NCBI GenBank assembly: GCA_009617715.1
Contig: VTFK01000459.1
Span: forward strand, 143,173-207,172
Source of the DNA: Plectrocnemia conspersa
Taxonomy: Eukaryota > Arthropoda > Insecta > Trichoptera > Polycentropodidae
Length of the DNA stretch: 64,000 bases
Direction of reading: 5' to 3'
In this document: piece by piece, positions 12,000-23,535 of the stretch
Layout of the letters: each line of letters opens with the position of its first letter
Position numbering within the stretch: the first letter of the stretch is position 1
The notes under the pieces: generated by a model
Told to the model about the DNA's origin: nothing
Databases searched by the model: none
Seen by the model: only the letters and a program-made list of their open reading frames with translations
Program-made: the position numbers and the translations under genes

Positions 12000-12097
12000 A
12001 CTGTCATGTTTGGAAAACCTGGGTGACTGGGTGACGAGCGCTGACGTCTTGGCGGCGACGTACAAGAATAAGGGACGCGACGCGGACCCATTTTTAT
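12000..12097 (-). mobile_element. Second minus-strand non-LTR C-terminal fragment
   Basis: On the minus strand this reads ASRPLFLYVAAKTSALV, again the RPLFLY motif of the family. It sits just upstream (in element orientation) of the fragment at 11726-11925. The two are separate insertions or a broken tandem, since each carries the same part of ORF2. Confidence 0.65.
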
Positions 12098-12239
12098 ATA
12101 TGTGTAAAATAATTAGTTGAAGAATTTATTGTTTATTTAATATGAAATTATTTTTAACTTAAAACTTTTTTAATTGCTATTTTTTGTAAAATATCTATTC
12201 TTTGTGTCGGTCATTGATTTTTTAGTTATATTCACATTG

Positions 12240-12445
12240 TAATTATGCGAGTATTGCCCCACTAGAGCTCCGTTCCTTCGGACCACCCTTACTCCCATCC
12301 CATCTCCTGACCCGCGCCCCATACCAGCATCCCTTGCTTAGCAAGCGTCTCCGCTTTCGAGAAAATTGAGTTTGCTTTTGCATCCGACGAAGAGAGAGAA
12401 AACGCCGTCTATACAAAACAATATCTACTATCGCCATACATTAAG
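12240..12445. promoter_or_regulatory. GC-rich island
   Basis: A C-rich segment (for example CCCATCTCCTGACCCGCGCC at about 12297) has A+T-rich flanks and ends with a GAAGAGAGAGAAAACGCCG stretch. A 64-codon minus-strand frame has no recognisable domain. Possible regulatory DNA. Confidence 0.2.
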
Positions 12446-12779
12446 CATTTCTATATAGATACACGGAACAATAGGCGTACGATGGAAACTCTGAAAATCT
12501 GAAAAAAAAATATATAGAAAAAAACATTACTGATTAAGCAAAAAATTTAGATTAACTTTTAATAAAATAACCTAGTATAAAAGAGAGCTAATAACAATGT
12601 TTAAATAAACATTTCTTGCAATTAAAAAACGTCTTATTAATGACGAATATTATTAAGTAAATAATACATATTTTTTTAAATATAAGAAAAATTTAGGCAC
12701 TGTATTATTTTTAACTATTAGCTGAATATGATTTTTTACAATATATAAATAATGGAGTTATGATGGTATTCTTTAACGT

Positions 12780-13030
12780 CATAGGCATACTTCTTCCAAC
12801 ACATTCAGAGGAACATACACATTCACAAATGTACACAAACACAAAAGCTCGCGCACTAATACACTCTCATGCATAACCGAATATAAAACGCTTTTCTCTC
12901 CGGTAAAGTTTTGCAAAATGAGCGAGAGGAGAGCGCCATCTTAACGCGGGGCATATAAAACTATATAGATGAAAACTAACAATGGCTTTGTGCGATTGTT
13001 AACAACCCCCTCCTTCACCACACACACACT
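12780..13030. promoter_or_regulatory. CA-rich segment with an AAGATGGCGC motif
   Basis: ACACA/ACAAA runs flank GAGAGGAGAGCGCCATCTTAAC (positions about 12923-12944, written here in the plus sense). Its complement contains AAGATGGCGCTCTCC, a YY1/Pho-like core also found near position 180. GCGGGGCATATAAAA just downstream looks TATA-box-like. Promoter identity is unproven. Confidence 0.2.
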
Positions 13031-13589
13031 AACTTCCGTTTATACAAAAACACACATATTTAATAATAAAATAAATATTTTAAATTATAAGAATAACGCT
13101 CTTAGCAGTGTTGTATATTTGAAGAACAGAAAATACACAAAAAAATAGCATGTGAACTGGGCCTTACTATGGAAGCAAAATATATATTTTAGAGCAAAAA
13201 TAAACAAGGTGTATTGAAAAATAATTATAATAATTTTAATTAATTAATTAAATCTAATATTATCCCCTTAAAATAGTCACCATTAAATATAATACATTTA
13301 TACTAACGTTTCTCTTATTTCACAAAACATTTATAGAATTCATTATTTGACAGTCTTCAACTAACTCAAAACTCATTCATTGTCGCAAAACGAACGCTGT
13401 CCTTCCAATGACAACGGAAAATAGTCACAGGAATCATATAGCTATTGTCTAAATTCAAATGAAGCCAAGAACTTTTTATTATTTAAGATAATTTAAAGAT
13501 ATACATATGTAAAAGAAAGAGTACGAGTCATATCCGTTTCTGTATCCTTGTACTATTTTGATATGAGCGTTGCAATTCAATTCATTGCA

Positions 13590-13830
13590 TGATAACTTCA
13601 GCTGCGAGCCTCAGAGTGCTCTAAAGAGTCACGATCACGTCCCTTATTCTTACCCATCGCGACCAGGACGTAAACGCCTGAGAACGCTCCTCTCACACGA
13701 GTCATCCAGCTTATTAACATACCTGCCAAGCACAAGTGTGTTTCGGCGATTTAATAATTTTTATATAATGGCTATTATGACGCATTGGGAAAACCTGTAA
13801 GGTCATGATGGTCAAATCTGTTTTAAAAAA
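13590..13830 (+). mobile_element. 5'-truncated non-LTR retrotransposon 3' end
   Basis: The plus-strand frame reads ECSKESRSRPLFLPIATR, then a stop, then TPENAPLTRVIQL. It is the same ORF2 C-terminus as at 7.9 kb, with a disabling stop. The 3' tail follows with CTATTATGACGCATTGGG at about 13772 and GGTCATGATGGTC at 13801. These arms can pair with G-T wobbles. It ends in A+T-rich DNA near 13850. Confidence 0.78.
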
Positions 13831-14224
13831 TACAATAAAATATGATATCTAATAAATACAATGCAACATTACGACAGTGTCATTTTTTGTCAAAAAATCA
13901 CAAACATGTACTGATGTGTGATCTTTTGCGTTATCGTGATGCAACTCCAAGAGTAAATTTCTCACAATTTTGCTCATTTTTCTTAGATTGTTTTATACAA
14001 ACAGCGTAAAATTTCAATATTATACTATTTATTAATATTTAAAGAAAATTGTAGAACAACCTTAATAGTCAATTGAACTTGACGTACTTTTTTTTAGTCA
14101 TCACTATTCATGACATTTCTACTGAGACTATTGCATCTTAGTTTCATTGTTATAACCTTAATTTGTCACCTGTCATGCCACTACAGTCTAGAAATATCTT
14201 AGTTTTTACACAAATTGCTTTGAT

Positions 14225-14490
14225 TAAGCCATACTTGCCGACTCGCCTATGGCTGTCGCCACCCGACTCCTTAATATTCTGCCATTGTCAGCTATGAAAA
14301 TCTGGTCCGGTTCGTATCATTTAATTTCGATATTTAATATTTTTTTGTTTGCTTCCTTATATGTATTATTTTAATTTTATATTTTGTGTATTGAAATAAG
14401 ACAATTATTGTTTTTCACCATCGTGACGCATTGGAGCAACCTGTTAGATCACGATGGTAATAATTTAATTTAAATATGATATCATGAAGA
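14225..14490 (+). mobile_element. Non-LTR retrotransposon 3' tail copy
   Basis: It begins with CTCGCCTATGGCTGTCGCC and contains TGTATTGAAATAAGACAATT. It ends with the stem-loop ACCATCGTGA (14417-14426) and TCACGATGGT (14449-14458), a perfect 10-bp stem around a loop with GCATTGGAGCAACCTGTT. Then comes TAATTTAATTTAAATATGAT. The same segments occur at 37.03-37.24 kb after a reverse-transcriptase remnant, and at 16.2-16.3 kb. Confidence 0.8.
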
Positions 14491-14879
14491 TTAAACGCCA
14501 TTCGTTTTTAGTGAGTAGCGTAGTCAGAAAATATAATAAAAAAAATGTTTTCATGGACATTTAACAATTTAAATGTTCAGAAGTGTCTAGAACTGCTTTT
14601 TATAATAAAGTTACTCAAATATAAGCCCAAAGAAATTTATTCAGGGGGTTGGTTCCGAAAAAGAGAGCAGGTACGAGAATCAATTTAAAGCAATATAAAC
14701 TTTTTTTTAATTGATAAATCATTGCTTGTATATTATCACAGATTTTTTAAAGTTTCACATTGAGTTAATTGATTAAAATGATAAATATAAAATAGTATAT
14801 AAATTCATATTAGATTTTAGAGATTAATTATATACGAAAAGGTCTAATTGGAGTAATTAAACATTATTCGCGGTTTTAA

Positions 14880-15165
14880 CTGTCCTCGCGGTAAAAACGG
14901 GACAGAAGATGCCGGCTTCTCCATCTTAAATCCTGGATACTGCGAAGGAGCTGCGGGGTAGGGGGACAAGTAATATTATTTAAATAGGGGCGGCGCGGCT
15001 TAGGGAGAAAAAGGGGTGGTTAGGGTGGATCGGGGCGGTTTTACAGCACTAAGCAAAAGGGGAAAGAACGGTGGGAAAAGGACAAAAAGTGTACTTTTGC
15101 CCGTGTTGCGGTCCCGCTCTCGTGGCTTCCCTCTTATGCCCGTTTATAGACAAAGACTATATATA
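14880..15165 (+). promoter_or_regulatory. G-rich island with a canonical G-quadruplex motif
   Basis: Four G tracts at 15003-15005, 15013-15016, 15023-15025 and 15032-15035 are separated by loops of 6-7 nt and fit the G3+N1-7 pattern. More G runs lie upstream (GGGGTAGGGGGAC at about 14955). A frame at 15016-15264 has no recognisable domain. The island may be regulatory; the G4 motif is seen directly, the function is not. Confidence 0.35.
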
Positions 15166-15884
15166 AGGGCACTTATGCGATTTTTTACTGTAAACTATGC
15201 ATATAGAATTTTGAATAGATTGTTCTACTATAAAGTAATTTTACTCAACATTAATTCAAAATAATTCATTAGATGCGTTATTAAAGCTTTAAAAAAAGTT
15301 TGGTAGACGAATTTGTTAATTAGGTTATTTTTAATAAATTAAGATATAATTAATATAAATTTAAAAATATACATATGCATAAATATAACACGTTTTCAAG
15401 AACATGTCTAATTTAAAGTTTCTATTATGTTTGTGTACAAAATATAACTTGATAACCATATCATGTATCTACCTGTCAAGTAAGAGTTGTACGTAGAATT
15501 ACTATATTATTAAATTAAATATTTAGCTAAGATCCAATTATATTGTTTGTTATATAATATAAGACAAAAAACATATTTTATTAACTAGTAATATTAAAAA
15601 TAAACATAGTTATTTTTTTTAGTAATTTAAAGCTCATCGCGTCATTGTAAGTAGACATTTTATTTTCTTCTTGTTTTTCATTTCTCGAGAAATAAAAATT
15701 CTTATTCTCACAGAGTTTAAAAAAAATATGTAATAATATAATTATTGATTTTAAAGCTCTTATATTTACTTACGAATCGTTAAGAGAGCTGTAAATAACA
15801 GCTGTTACTACTTCAATTTTTTTATATTTTGAACAAAACCTATTAATTTCATAGTTCGCCGACAACGCCCCCATAAATTTTCGC

Positions 15885-16075
15885 AATCTGCTGTTTTATT
15901 CAGTGATATAAAATTGCAACAGTCGCATTTAAAAATATTCGCACAAATTAATATTTCTATAAATCTAGAATTCTGATTTCAAGAAATCAGAATTCTAGAT
16001 TTATAGAAATATTTTTTAAGAAGAAAAACTAATTGTGAGCGGCTGAAAAATAAATTATACTTTTGATATAAATAA
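15885..16075 (+). repeat. Dispersed repeat copy carrying a perfect 31-bp-arm palindrome
   Basis: Arms 15950-15980 and 15983-16013 are perfect reverse complements with a 2-nt loop (AA). Each arm contains TCTAGAATTCTGATTTC or its complement. Upstream (AACAGTCGCATTTAAAAATA at about 15918, then TTCGCACAAATT) and downstream (CTAATTGTGAGCGGCT at about 16029) sequences match the repeat at 57405-57660. That copy has only one copy of the GAATTCTAGA arm. The palindrome is therefore an inverted duplication inside this copy. Confidence 0.88.
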
Positions 16076-16224
16076 TTCTTAAATAATATATTTTGTAATA
16101 AATTTGATTCAAATTAAATTCAAACCTCAATTACCCTCTAAGAGCCAAATTTATTTTTAACTACATAAAACAAATCTAAGATTCATTTATTAAAACGTAA
16201 ATATAGTAACTAATTAAAACATAT

Positions 16225-16330
16225 GTTTAAAATATGTATTGAAATAATGCAATTATTGTTTTTATTTGATCATCGTGACGCATTGGGGTAACATGTTAGG
16301 TTACGATGTTACTATTTTTTTTAAATAAAA
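16225..16330 (+). mobile_element. Non-LTR retrotransposon 3' tail (solo)
   Basis: TGTATTGAAATAATGCAATT is followed by CATCGTGACGCATTGGGGTA (16271) and GTTACGATG (16300-16308). The 9-bp stem is kept with one G-T wobble. It matches the tail at 14.4 kb closely. No ORF2 sequence precedes it, so this is a very short truncated copy. Confidence 0.75.
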
Positions 16331-16796
16331 TATGAAGCACCAATTCTTTAAGAATTTTTTTGCATAACGATTCAGCGATATCTAAACAGTGTTTTAATTT
16401 TTTTTGCATAATTTTATTATTTACGTAAAAATTAATGTTTCATATTTTTTTTAAATATTTGAGGGTAACAAAATGCGTCATCAATAATATACTATTTTAA
16501 CACAAACTACGCATCAAATATGGTCAATTAACATGCGCATCTTATGCCGTATTAACGTAAGAAAAAAATATGAGCTCAACCGATTTTTTTTTGGATTACA
16601 TCTCATACTTTTTTGCTGTTTTTTTATTAATAACAAAATAATATAAGTAATGCTTAAAAGTTTTGGGCAAAAAATAAACAGAATTTTTTTTTTTTATGTA
16701 AATATTAAGGAATTCCAATTTGTTATATTTGGTCTTCACATTACATATTTAAAAAAAATGGGCTCTAAAATTTAGGATTGCATTATTTTTATTAAG

Positions 16797-17190
16797 TGGG
16801 ATTGCAAAGTATTTGTGCATTACGAAACTTTTAAATCTGACCAAATAATAACAGCCAGCTTATTTAGTGCTCAGCTGGATTGTTTGTAATAGGAAGTAAA
16901 AAAAAGCTCAGCACATATTAATAGAAGTTGAATAGTTCTACAACACAACAATACATGTCCCTAATCGGCAAAATTGCTTCTTGCTTAAATCAAGGAACTT
17001 ATCTGGAATGTTTTAAGTCATCTGCCTTATTCTCCAGACCTTGATCACTCCGATTACTATTTATTTTAATTGATGCAACACTTCCGATACAAAAAAATGC
17101 AGATGATGTGGAAAGGTGACTATCGGAGTATTTTGAATCAAAGTTTCAAACTTTTTATACTAATGGCATAAAAATTGATTAACTGGTAAA
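16797..17190 (+). pseudogene. mariner transposase pseudogene (C-terminal two thirds, several stops and frameshifts)
   Basis: Broken frames spell typical mariner blocks in order. They are WDCKVFVHYETFKSDQ (from about 16798, with the WD catalytic aspartate), then VLQHNNTCP (VxxHDNA-type motif, with N for the usual second catalytic D), then LSHLPYSPDL and HSDYYLF (the HPPYSPDLxPSDYHLF block with the third catalytic site near 17033-17065), and ERxLSEYFESKFQTFYTNGI (about 17117-17177). In-frame stops interrupt it. The N-terminal HTH region upstream is not recognisable and no terminal inverted repeats were located. Inactive. DD34D mariner assignment rests on these motifs. Confidence 0.9.
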
Positions 17191-18852
17191 ATAAGCTTAT
17201 ATCTTTAGAAAAAAATATATATTTTGTATCATAAAAATAAAAAAAAACATATTTTGTATTGTTAAAATATATATTTAAATTGGGAAAAACTTTCAGAAAA
17301 GCTCATTAAAAAAATCAAGACTCAATATTTACTTTAAAAATTAGGTTAAGTATTTAATAAAAAATTGAAAGCCTCTTTTTATAGCAAATTTGTGTATACT
17401 ATTTTAAATTGCATATAGCAGGCAAAATATTACCCATAAGAATACAAAGATTTGTTCCTAGCTATTATACATAATTAAATATCTTGAGAATACTCTTCCA
17501 TTTGCATTGCAGAACCACGGATTGCACATGATTACCAAATAATGCATTATGCAATACTTTTCTTAAAATATGTAAATGAAATAATACAAATACTATATAT
17601 AATTTTCTAATAGATAAACCATTAAACAAATTCCTAAAGCCTATGTTGCTATGGTAGAGTTTAGAAGTATCAAACATAGGTTTAGAAGGAAGACTAGCTT
17701 ATTGAGAATGTAATCATTTAACCAAATATTTTTTTTTAAAACTATATAATTGAAACATATTTTAATTTGCATGTAAAACAAGCTCAAAAAAGTCCAGATT
17801 ATTGTACCTAAATATTTAAAAAAAAAATAAAAAAATAAATGCATTTGTATATTATAAAAAAATTGTATATTTCAATCGTTTCTTATTTATATCGACAGGT
17901 TCCTATCATCAATATCCAGAAAATCTTAAATACATCTAGCAGCAACAGTCGCGATTCGCATATAAGACCTTTCGTTCCTATGCGCGCTCTGAGTGCCAAT
18001 TCCGCCCCAAGGCTTGGTAAAATATCCGATATTTAAGAGATATCAGATAAGAAGAGCGGGCTTTGAACACTGAGCTTTGATAGCGGCGTTACAGCTTGGG
18101 GGGATTGGTATTGTAAGGGTGGGTGTGTGGCGGAAATATCAGCAAAGGAATGCCACCCAACGAGTGTTCGAATAGCCCTATATGTGTATATGTACATGCA
18201 GAGGAACATAAATACTTAGGTAAATACATACATCTAAATTTCAGTTTCAGTGCAACTGACATTACTTACTAAATTCTGGCTAATAATAAAAATATATAAT
18301 AAAGATTATTTTCTATGAGTTTATAACAGTAAAAAAAATGCACATGGAACACTCCGGTGCTATAAAAAAATACAGCACCTTTTAATGCAAATTTTTTAAA
18401 AATAATATGTTACTAAATATCTGAGCAAGTGGCACCGTGTTTATGCTGACAATTTATTCAATAGCGTTTTACCTGCAAAATATTTATTTTTAACGGAAAA
18501 CAGTACTTTGTGAAACAATCCGGAAAAATAGGAGGTCAGCCAGAAAATCAGAAAATTAAAATAGATGCAACATGAAACGCTTATCCAAATTTGGAAATCA
18601 AACAAGAAAAGAGATTTTAGGAGGATGTCTACTTTTCATAACAGGCAAATGATAGACAAGGGAAAAAAACCAGAAGGACCGGCCATATATGTATATATAT
18701 ATAAGCCTCGATGTATGTATTGTAATAAATATATAAAATATTAATAATGCCGATCAATGCTTAGTTACCTAATATTTAAAAAAAACAATGGAATAAACTA
18801 AAAAGGTTTTTGTTTTTTCATTTTAATGAGCATTGTTTTATTCGTTCAGTGT
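17191..18852. other. Mostly A+T-rich, GC-richer at about 17900-18170
   Basis: No coding gene is seen. The 17900-18170 part has words such as CATGCGCGCTCTGAGTGCC-like sequence and GGGGGGATTGG, and may be regulatory or an old insertion. The short frames 17465-17844 (minus) are hydrophobic only because of T-richness. Confidence 0.4.
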
Positions 18853-19283
18853 CTATCGAAATTTTAATCGTAACAGCAAAATTAAATTCAAAGTTTTTAT
18901 TTTGAGTGGGGCTAAAGGATGGATGCAGTATTCAGTGTAATCTATTGATTCTGTAGACATTTCACCTGTTTCTATCACATCTTGCCGTGCCCGTGCTGTC
19001 GATCCACCAGAAAGCCTTTCGGACAATAAAAATATCAAGTGTAGAGATATATGTGAGAAGAAAATGTCGTGATTGTTTTGCACGTGGAATAAGTTAAATG
19101 TTACAGCATACATCTGCAGAAGTTGTGCATTCCTCTTCATAGTGACGAGTGTTTTTATACGAATCAAAAAATAGTGAAAATGATAAAAAAGTGTAAATAA
19201 TAAAAAAATATCATAAGTGTAGTGATAAAAATAAATGTGTCAGTGACAGTTGTAAGCAGAAAAAGGACGCCGAAAAATTTGGT
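18853..19283 (+). other. Weak candidate for an untranslated exon with a donor site at 19282
   Basis: The segment is less A+T-rich than its flanks. It ends in GAAAAATTTG followed by GTGAGTGC at 19282, a good donor match. Repeated AAGTGTAAATAATAAAAAAA-type stretches and GTCAGTGACAGTTG resemble insect 5' untranslated leaders. A minus-strand frame of 104 codons covers 18853-19167 without a recognisable domain. There is no proof of transcription. Confidence 0.15.
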
Positions 19284-20877
19284 GAGTGCAAATTATATTA
19301 TATTATAAACAGATATTTTTCATAAATCGTTGATATAGAAGCATTTAAACATGCATATTATTAAATTTTAAATAATTGGTTCGTTAGACAAAATCATAGG
19401 AATGAAAAATATATATTTATTCGTTCATGATTTTATTCCTCAGAGATTCTTTTAAGTGCAATAATATAATTTTTTAAATTATTGTACAATAAACTAATAC
19501 GGCGATAATTTATGCGAATTATAGCTTTTTTTTTCTCTGGTTTCTTAATCTGTGAATCATTGCAGTTTCCCAAATGCTAAGGAAATTTTAAAATAACAAA
19601 CACCCGGTAAAAATGTTCGTAATTTAATGGATGATATTTTTGCAAGTTCTTTGATTACTGTATTATTTTATTTATCTACTAGATATACCGTACGATTATA
19701 CTTATTTATTTTACAATAACATACTGAATTTAAGGTTTAAAAAACTTGATTAATTGATATACTGATATACTATCAACCTGAAACTTTCGATTTATTTTGA
19801 TTGGATTGGTTTTATGTTTACATAGCCAGTCAGTTTTATTCTGAAAATTATTTCTGTTCAAGAAGTCTAACATAAAATATATTTTTTGAATAAAATAAAT
19901 AATTATGGTCCATATATTTTATAAAAAAAAAATCGCGTGCCCCAAAAAGGCGTTTGAAGTAATATATTTAATTTGATAGTACCCAGTATCCCAGTATTTT
20001 TTAATAAAAAAACGCATGACGCAGGACTCATGCCTGAGTTCACGGCCCTTAAACACTGTTCTTTCAAGACTCATATACGAGTCCTCGGGCGTTAAGCTGT
20101 TAAGCTTAAATATTAGAATGAATAAAATATTTATTAATATAAAGCATAAGCTTAAATCTACCTCAGGTAGTCAGATATCAAAATTAGTATTCAATAATGA
20201 TGAAGTCAGTCAAATAATTTATTAAAAAAAATTTCATCCCTTATCTGCCATTCGTAATCTTGCACGACTTTATAAAACAGAAACCCTAGGCATACATACA
20301 TACGTAATAAGCATAGCACACGCATCCATGTGTATGTGTGTATACTTCTTGGGCCGTATAACAAGACACGAACAGTTATAATTTGGTACAAAACGGGTTT
20401 CGCGTCTTGAATATTAAATTCCTATTTATTGTTAACAGCGAACGCTGCGTCCCTTGGTACTTCTTTAACTTGTACGTGCCAACTTAGAATAGCCTTATCT
20501 CACACTTATATTTCGGTTTATTGCCCCACTATCTCAAACTAACTGTATTGCGAATTATATTTATTCGGGCGGGCATTGATATTCGCGCAACAAACACAGC
20601 CGCGTTCGAATACAAATTTAATGCCGAGTATGTATCATACCTACCTAGGTATATTTATATATATGTATACTATTTAGCATACATCGTAAAATATTATTTA
20701 ATATACGCTGTATGCGTGGTTGTTTATCTTTACGCATAATCTTATGCGAAACACATCGCAAGATTACTTCATAGTTTATTATTGCGTAAGAAAACTTTTA
20801 GAAAAGCAGACCGGAAATAATTAAATTATAAATTTTAAATATACTAAAAAAACATTATCTTAGTAAACTAATATCTT
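19284..20877. other. No gene recognised
   Basis: A+T-rich throughout, slightly GC-richer near 20010-20100 and 20230-20460. Frames in these parts show no domain. No SINE or LINE motif was seen. Confidence 0.45.
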
Positions 20878-20924
20878 GTTCTAGATAAAATTATTTATTA
20901 CAAATAAATAATTTTATCAAGAAC
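20878..20924. repeat. Short hairpin, 22-bp arms
   Basis: Arms 20878-20899 and 20903-20924 are complementary with one mismatch and a 3-nt loop. The arms are GTTCTAGATAAAATTATTTA and its complement ending CAAGAAC. Confidence 0.8.
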
Positions 20925-21404
20925 ACTCGATTCAATACAAATCTTAAGTTCAATTGCTTAGGTATCGGGTTTAATTAAAGTTTTGCTTTTGATAATCTCA
21001 ATTCTATCTATAGTATTTAAGAACGAATTTATATAGAAGCTAGTAAGTAGCATATATTTTAGTATGATTATATAAAGTGTTACAAATACGTTTAAAATGT
21101 GCTTTAATTGAGATGAAAAAATTAAATGGCCTCTAAATGTTGAGCTATATGAGGTGATGGCAGGACTCTGATTCTAGGCATGAATAGGCATTAAATCATG
21201 GTGTAATTTAATAGATAATACTAATAATATCGAAAATTAAAATGCAAGAAAATATATAAAACAAACTATTTTATATGTAATAAATTAAAATTTATACATA
21301 AATTTTAAATTTTCTATTGAAACATAACAAGCGTTAACAATGTTAACACAGTCAACAACTACTTGATTATTACTAACACCGTATGAAATAAAAGATATAA
21401 TTTT
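20925..21404. other. A+T-rich, no gene
   Basis: Nothing recognisable on either strand. Confidence 0.5.
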
Positions 21405-21862
21405 TTCGATTTATCAAGATATCCGCGAGATTAGAAAAACCTAATCTGTGACAAACGGTCGGAATTGTATTCATATAAAAAAAAACATTTTTTATATCAA
21501 ACAATTAATTTTACTTTATAGTTTTAAATTTATGTTTTAAACACTATGTTTTTCTATTGGTGTTCTTAAGTTTTCTGTGCGCTTAAAATTTCTGTGTTTC
21601 ACTTAAAAAATTTCAATTAAAAATAGTTAATGAGTTTCAGTAATGATAACTAGACTAGTTTGAAGGGCTTAGTCTTCTTTAGTCGTATTTTCAATTTGTT
21701 CACATTGAGGAGATTGTTGTCTTGATGTTGACGTGTCACTGATTTTGATCTCCCATATACGATAAAAATTGGAAAATATTTGGATCCATATCGGATTCGA
21801 AATCAGATATTTCAAGTATTAGTCGGAAAATTACACCATTAGTCTACTGTCCTGGTCAAATA
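21405..21862 (-). mobile_element. tRNA-derived SINE (minus strand), apparently split by a 250-bp insertion
   Basis: On the minus strand the head has GACTAATGGTGTAATTTTCC (box A region) and ATTTCGAATCCG (box B, complement of about 21829-21840), then TATATGGGAGATCAAAATCA. In intact relatives the next block (CAATTCCGACCG, TCACAGATTAGG, CCTAATCTCGCGGAT) follows within about 30 bp. Here it lies about 250 bp further on, at 21405-21480. The intervening 21483-21738 is unrelated and is probably a nested insertion. Confidence 0.75.
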
Positions 21863-21941
21863 AAAAGGAAAACATCACTAACTTGATAGCTTATAAATAA
21901 TATAAAATTATTTACTGCTTAAAATATAACATATTTAAAGT

Positions 21942-22148
21942 TGAAATAGCTTAGTCTGTATGGCCTAGAACTAAAGCCCATAAGCCACGGGTTCGGGTCT
22001 CTGCATCAGAATCAAATTTTTACTTAAAAAAATTCAGCTTCAGCTGTAAAATAACATACATAATATCCAATGATATTTTTATTTAAATGTAACTGATTCC
22101 AATACCCAGTTGGTACTGATTTATTTTGTTGACTTACTAATATTAGGC
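21942..22148 (+). mobile_element. tRNA-derived SINE, second type
   Basis: Box A is TAGCTTAGTCTG (about 21947) and box B is GGGTTCGGGTC (21989-21999), about 40 bp apart as in tRNA promoters. The body has CAGCTTCAGCTG (about 22035) and ends near GTTGACTTACTAATATTAGG. It resembles the element at 25839-26143 (GCTTCAGTTGCAG, GATTGACTTA) more than the GGGAGATC-type SINEs. Confidence 0.72.
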
Positions 22149-23520
22149 TACAAAATAGATTTTAAAAATAGAATAGTATTTAACGCGCAAAGTAAAATAA
22201 CTTTAAGGCGATTAAAAAATTATCTTCTTAAAGTAATAATCGTTATTTTTATTAATTTACACACCTAAAAAAATAGTTGTACATCAGAAAGGTCCAATGT
22301 GTGGTGTTAAAATTTACACAGTAATGCGAAAATGGTCGTTAATGTGTTACGGAATAATCGCGCATGTGCTATAATTTAACAGTAGCAAATAAACTGGATT
22401 GTACTTGAGCAATCATTATATTACATTTTTTTAAATATTACTGAGTAATAATTATGGTTTTTAATAAATAATAAATATTATTTATATTTATTTTTAATGT
22501 TTGATATAAAAACTGAATTTTAAAATGGCAATTAATTTGTGAGGTTTATTTATATTTTAGGTATAAAATATGGCGTACTTAAAAGTCGATTAGGAGTTTT
22601 ATTTTAATATAAAAAAAAATGTAGGAATATTAAATTTGAATATAAACGTTAAATGAAATATTATATTGCCATTTTAAATTTTCTTGGAAAAGCAATTGGT
22701 ATAAAATAGTTTAATATAATATATCAAGTAATATATCATTAAAAAAAAAAAAAATAATTAACGGTATACTTAAATATAAATGAACTGCTATTTTATTATT
22801 TTAATAAATAAATATAAATTACGTCTATTTATTGATTATTAAATTATTTAATTCAAAATATTCATATAATAGTTTAAATGAACTTATCGAATAAAATAAA
22901 ATGGTAATTATTTATTTAAATTTAAAATTATTTAGTCTTTGTTTGTTGTATTTTATAAAAATAGAGTGTTCAAATCTGTTTTATTATTTATTAGAATAGT
23001 AATGTTATATTTTTAAAAAATCTAATATGTGTTATTATGTAAACATACATATGTATATCTTCTATGAATTTAAATTTGTATTTAAATCAATATTATTTTG
23101 TAGCAAATTTTTTGGGTATATTAAATTTGTATTAAAATCAATATTATTTTTTAGCTAATAAATTAAATAAATTTATAATATATTTTCTTGAATTTAGTAA
23201 TTGCATTTTTTTAACAAGTGCATATTGTAAAGAAAAGTGTGGGTACAAATAAAAATTGCACAGTACAATATTCGATTTAAATAATTCATGTTGTGGACGA
23301 AAGCTTGAAGATAAAAATGGTTGTAGGTTTAGTTGAATTTAGTTGGACAACGCACAAACATTTGAGAGTAAGCACAAAAGTTAGGCGATATTATACCACA
23401 AGTTTTGGACCATTTAAAATCACTAGAAATAGCTAGAAAAAAATCGCCATTAGGAATCTCGTTCTTTAATTCTCTTACATAATAGAAACGAGTTTAAGTG
23501 TACATGTCATATGTGTGCCG
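22149..23520. other. A+T desert
   Basis: Almost pure A+T in 22400-23200, with a poly(A) run at about 22740. No gene or element was recognised. Confidence 0.55.
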
Positions 23521-23535
23521 CTCTGATAGTTGATC

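Noticed and set aside
15950..16013. MicroRNA precursor
   Set aside because: The perfect 31-bp stem with a 2-nt loop is unlike a pre-miRNA, and it is explained as an inverted duplication within a repeat copy.
21985..22002. Box A and box B pairs suggesting functional tRNA genes
   Set aside because: No cloverleaf with acceptor stem pairing follows. The same heads are joined to a repeated body at several loci, so these are SINE promoters.
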